The notes below the pieces were generated by a model. It worked only from the letters and a program-made list of their open reading frames with translations. It was not told the DNA's origin and did not search any database. A stretch of DNA of 64,000 nt. Origin: Dendrophyllia cribrosa (taxonomy: Eukaryota > Cnidaria > Anthozoa > Scleractinia > Dendrophylliidae). Positions 63,856 through 64,000 of the stretch are shown piece after piece; positions within the stretch are counted from its first letter, which is position 1; each line of letters starts with the position of its first letter. The stretch covers positions 28,346,434-28,410,433 of the forward strand of contig JAJLRJ010000004.1 of the NCBI GenBank assembly GCA_024195265.1. Reading direction: 5' to 3'. The position numbers and the translations under genes are program-made.

Positions 63856-64000
63856 TTCGTTGGAAGTTGGGCGGGGGAGGTGTTGGATACAGTTCATGCA
63901 ACTGATCGCAACGAGTGAAGGCTCGCCTCATTAAAATCTTTTAAATGGAGACCTCGGGAGGGGGTGTTTTGAAAAGAAAAAAACAATTTTACGGGAAAGT

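Overview
The window looks like an anthozoan cnidarian nuclear genome, most likely a stony coral. It is AT-rich, its genes have many short exons with GT-AG introns, and about half or more of the sequence is interspersed repeat: MITEs, foldback elements, tRNA-derived SINEs, truncated LINEs and microsatellites. The coral call is inferred from gene similarity and repeat style, not from a database hit.

Three protein-coding genes can be reconstructed exon by exon with consistent splice phases. (1) Positions 128-24840, + strand: the last 21 exons (982 residues, stop TAG at 24838-24840) of a VPS13D-type bridge-like lipid-transfer protein; the 5' part lies left of the window. (2) Positions 35195-38643, - strand: a small secreted vWA + EGF-like protein, three exons, about 296 residues, with a poly(A) signal. 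(3) Positions 43725-61965, - strand: a complete 16-exon LPCAT3/MBOAT5-type lysophospholipid acyltransferase, 480 residues (the human protein is about 487). VPS13D (lipid transport) and LPCAT3 (phospholipid remodelling) both act on membrane lipids, but they are on opposite strands and I see no evidence of co-regulation.

Layout: 1-24840 VPS13D with repeat-filled introns (a Harbinger deletion derivative at 14203-15143, foldback elements at 9671-10651 and 19399-20636, LINE tails, SINE/MITE nests). 24841-35194 is intergenic and almost entirely repeats: two copies of a 1.1-kb element (a third lies at 22377-23520), one copy of a 2.5-kb repeat, and a duplicated block of LPCAT3. 35195-38643 is the vWA gene, whose introns hold two large inverted-repeat elements. 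38644-43724 is repeats and low-complexity sequence. 43725-61965 is LPCAT3. 61966-64000 is its upstream flank plus one more inverted-repeat element.

The most interesting theme is gene sequence turned into repeats. LPCAT3 exon 11 and its 5' splice site have expanded into a 16-unit minisatellite (49371-50024). A segment carrying LPCAT3 exons 8 and 9, both with intact frames and splice sites, is duplicated at 30645-32662, beyond the 3' end of the gene. A decayed copy of a VPS13D exon with a lost acceptor AG sits in a later intron (15755-15915). The VPS13D stop-codon region seeds a ~70-bp tandem array in its 3' flank (24816-25273).
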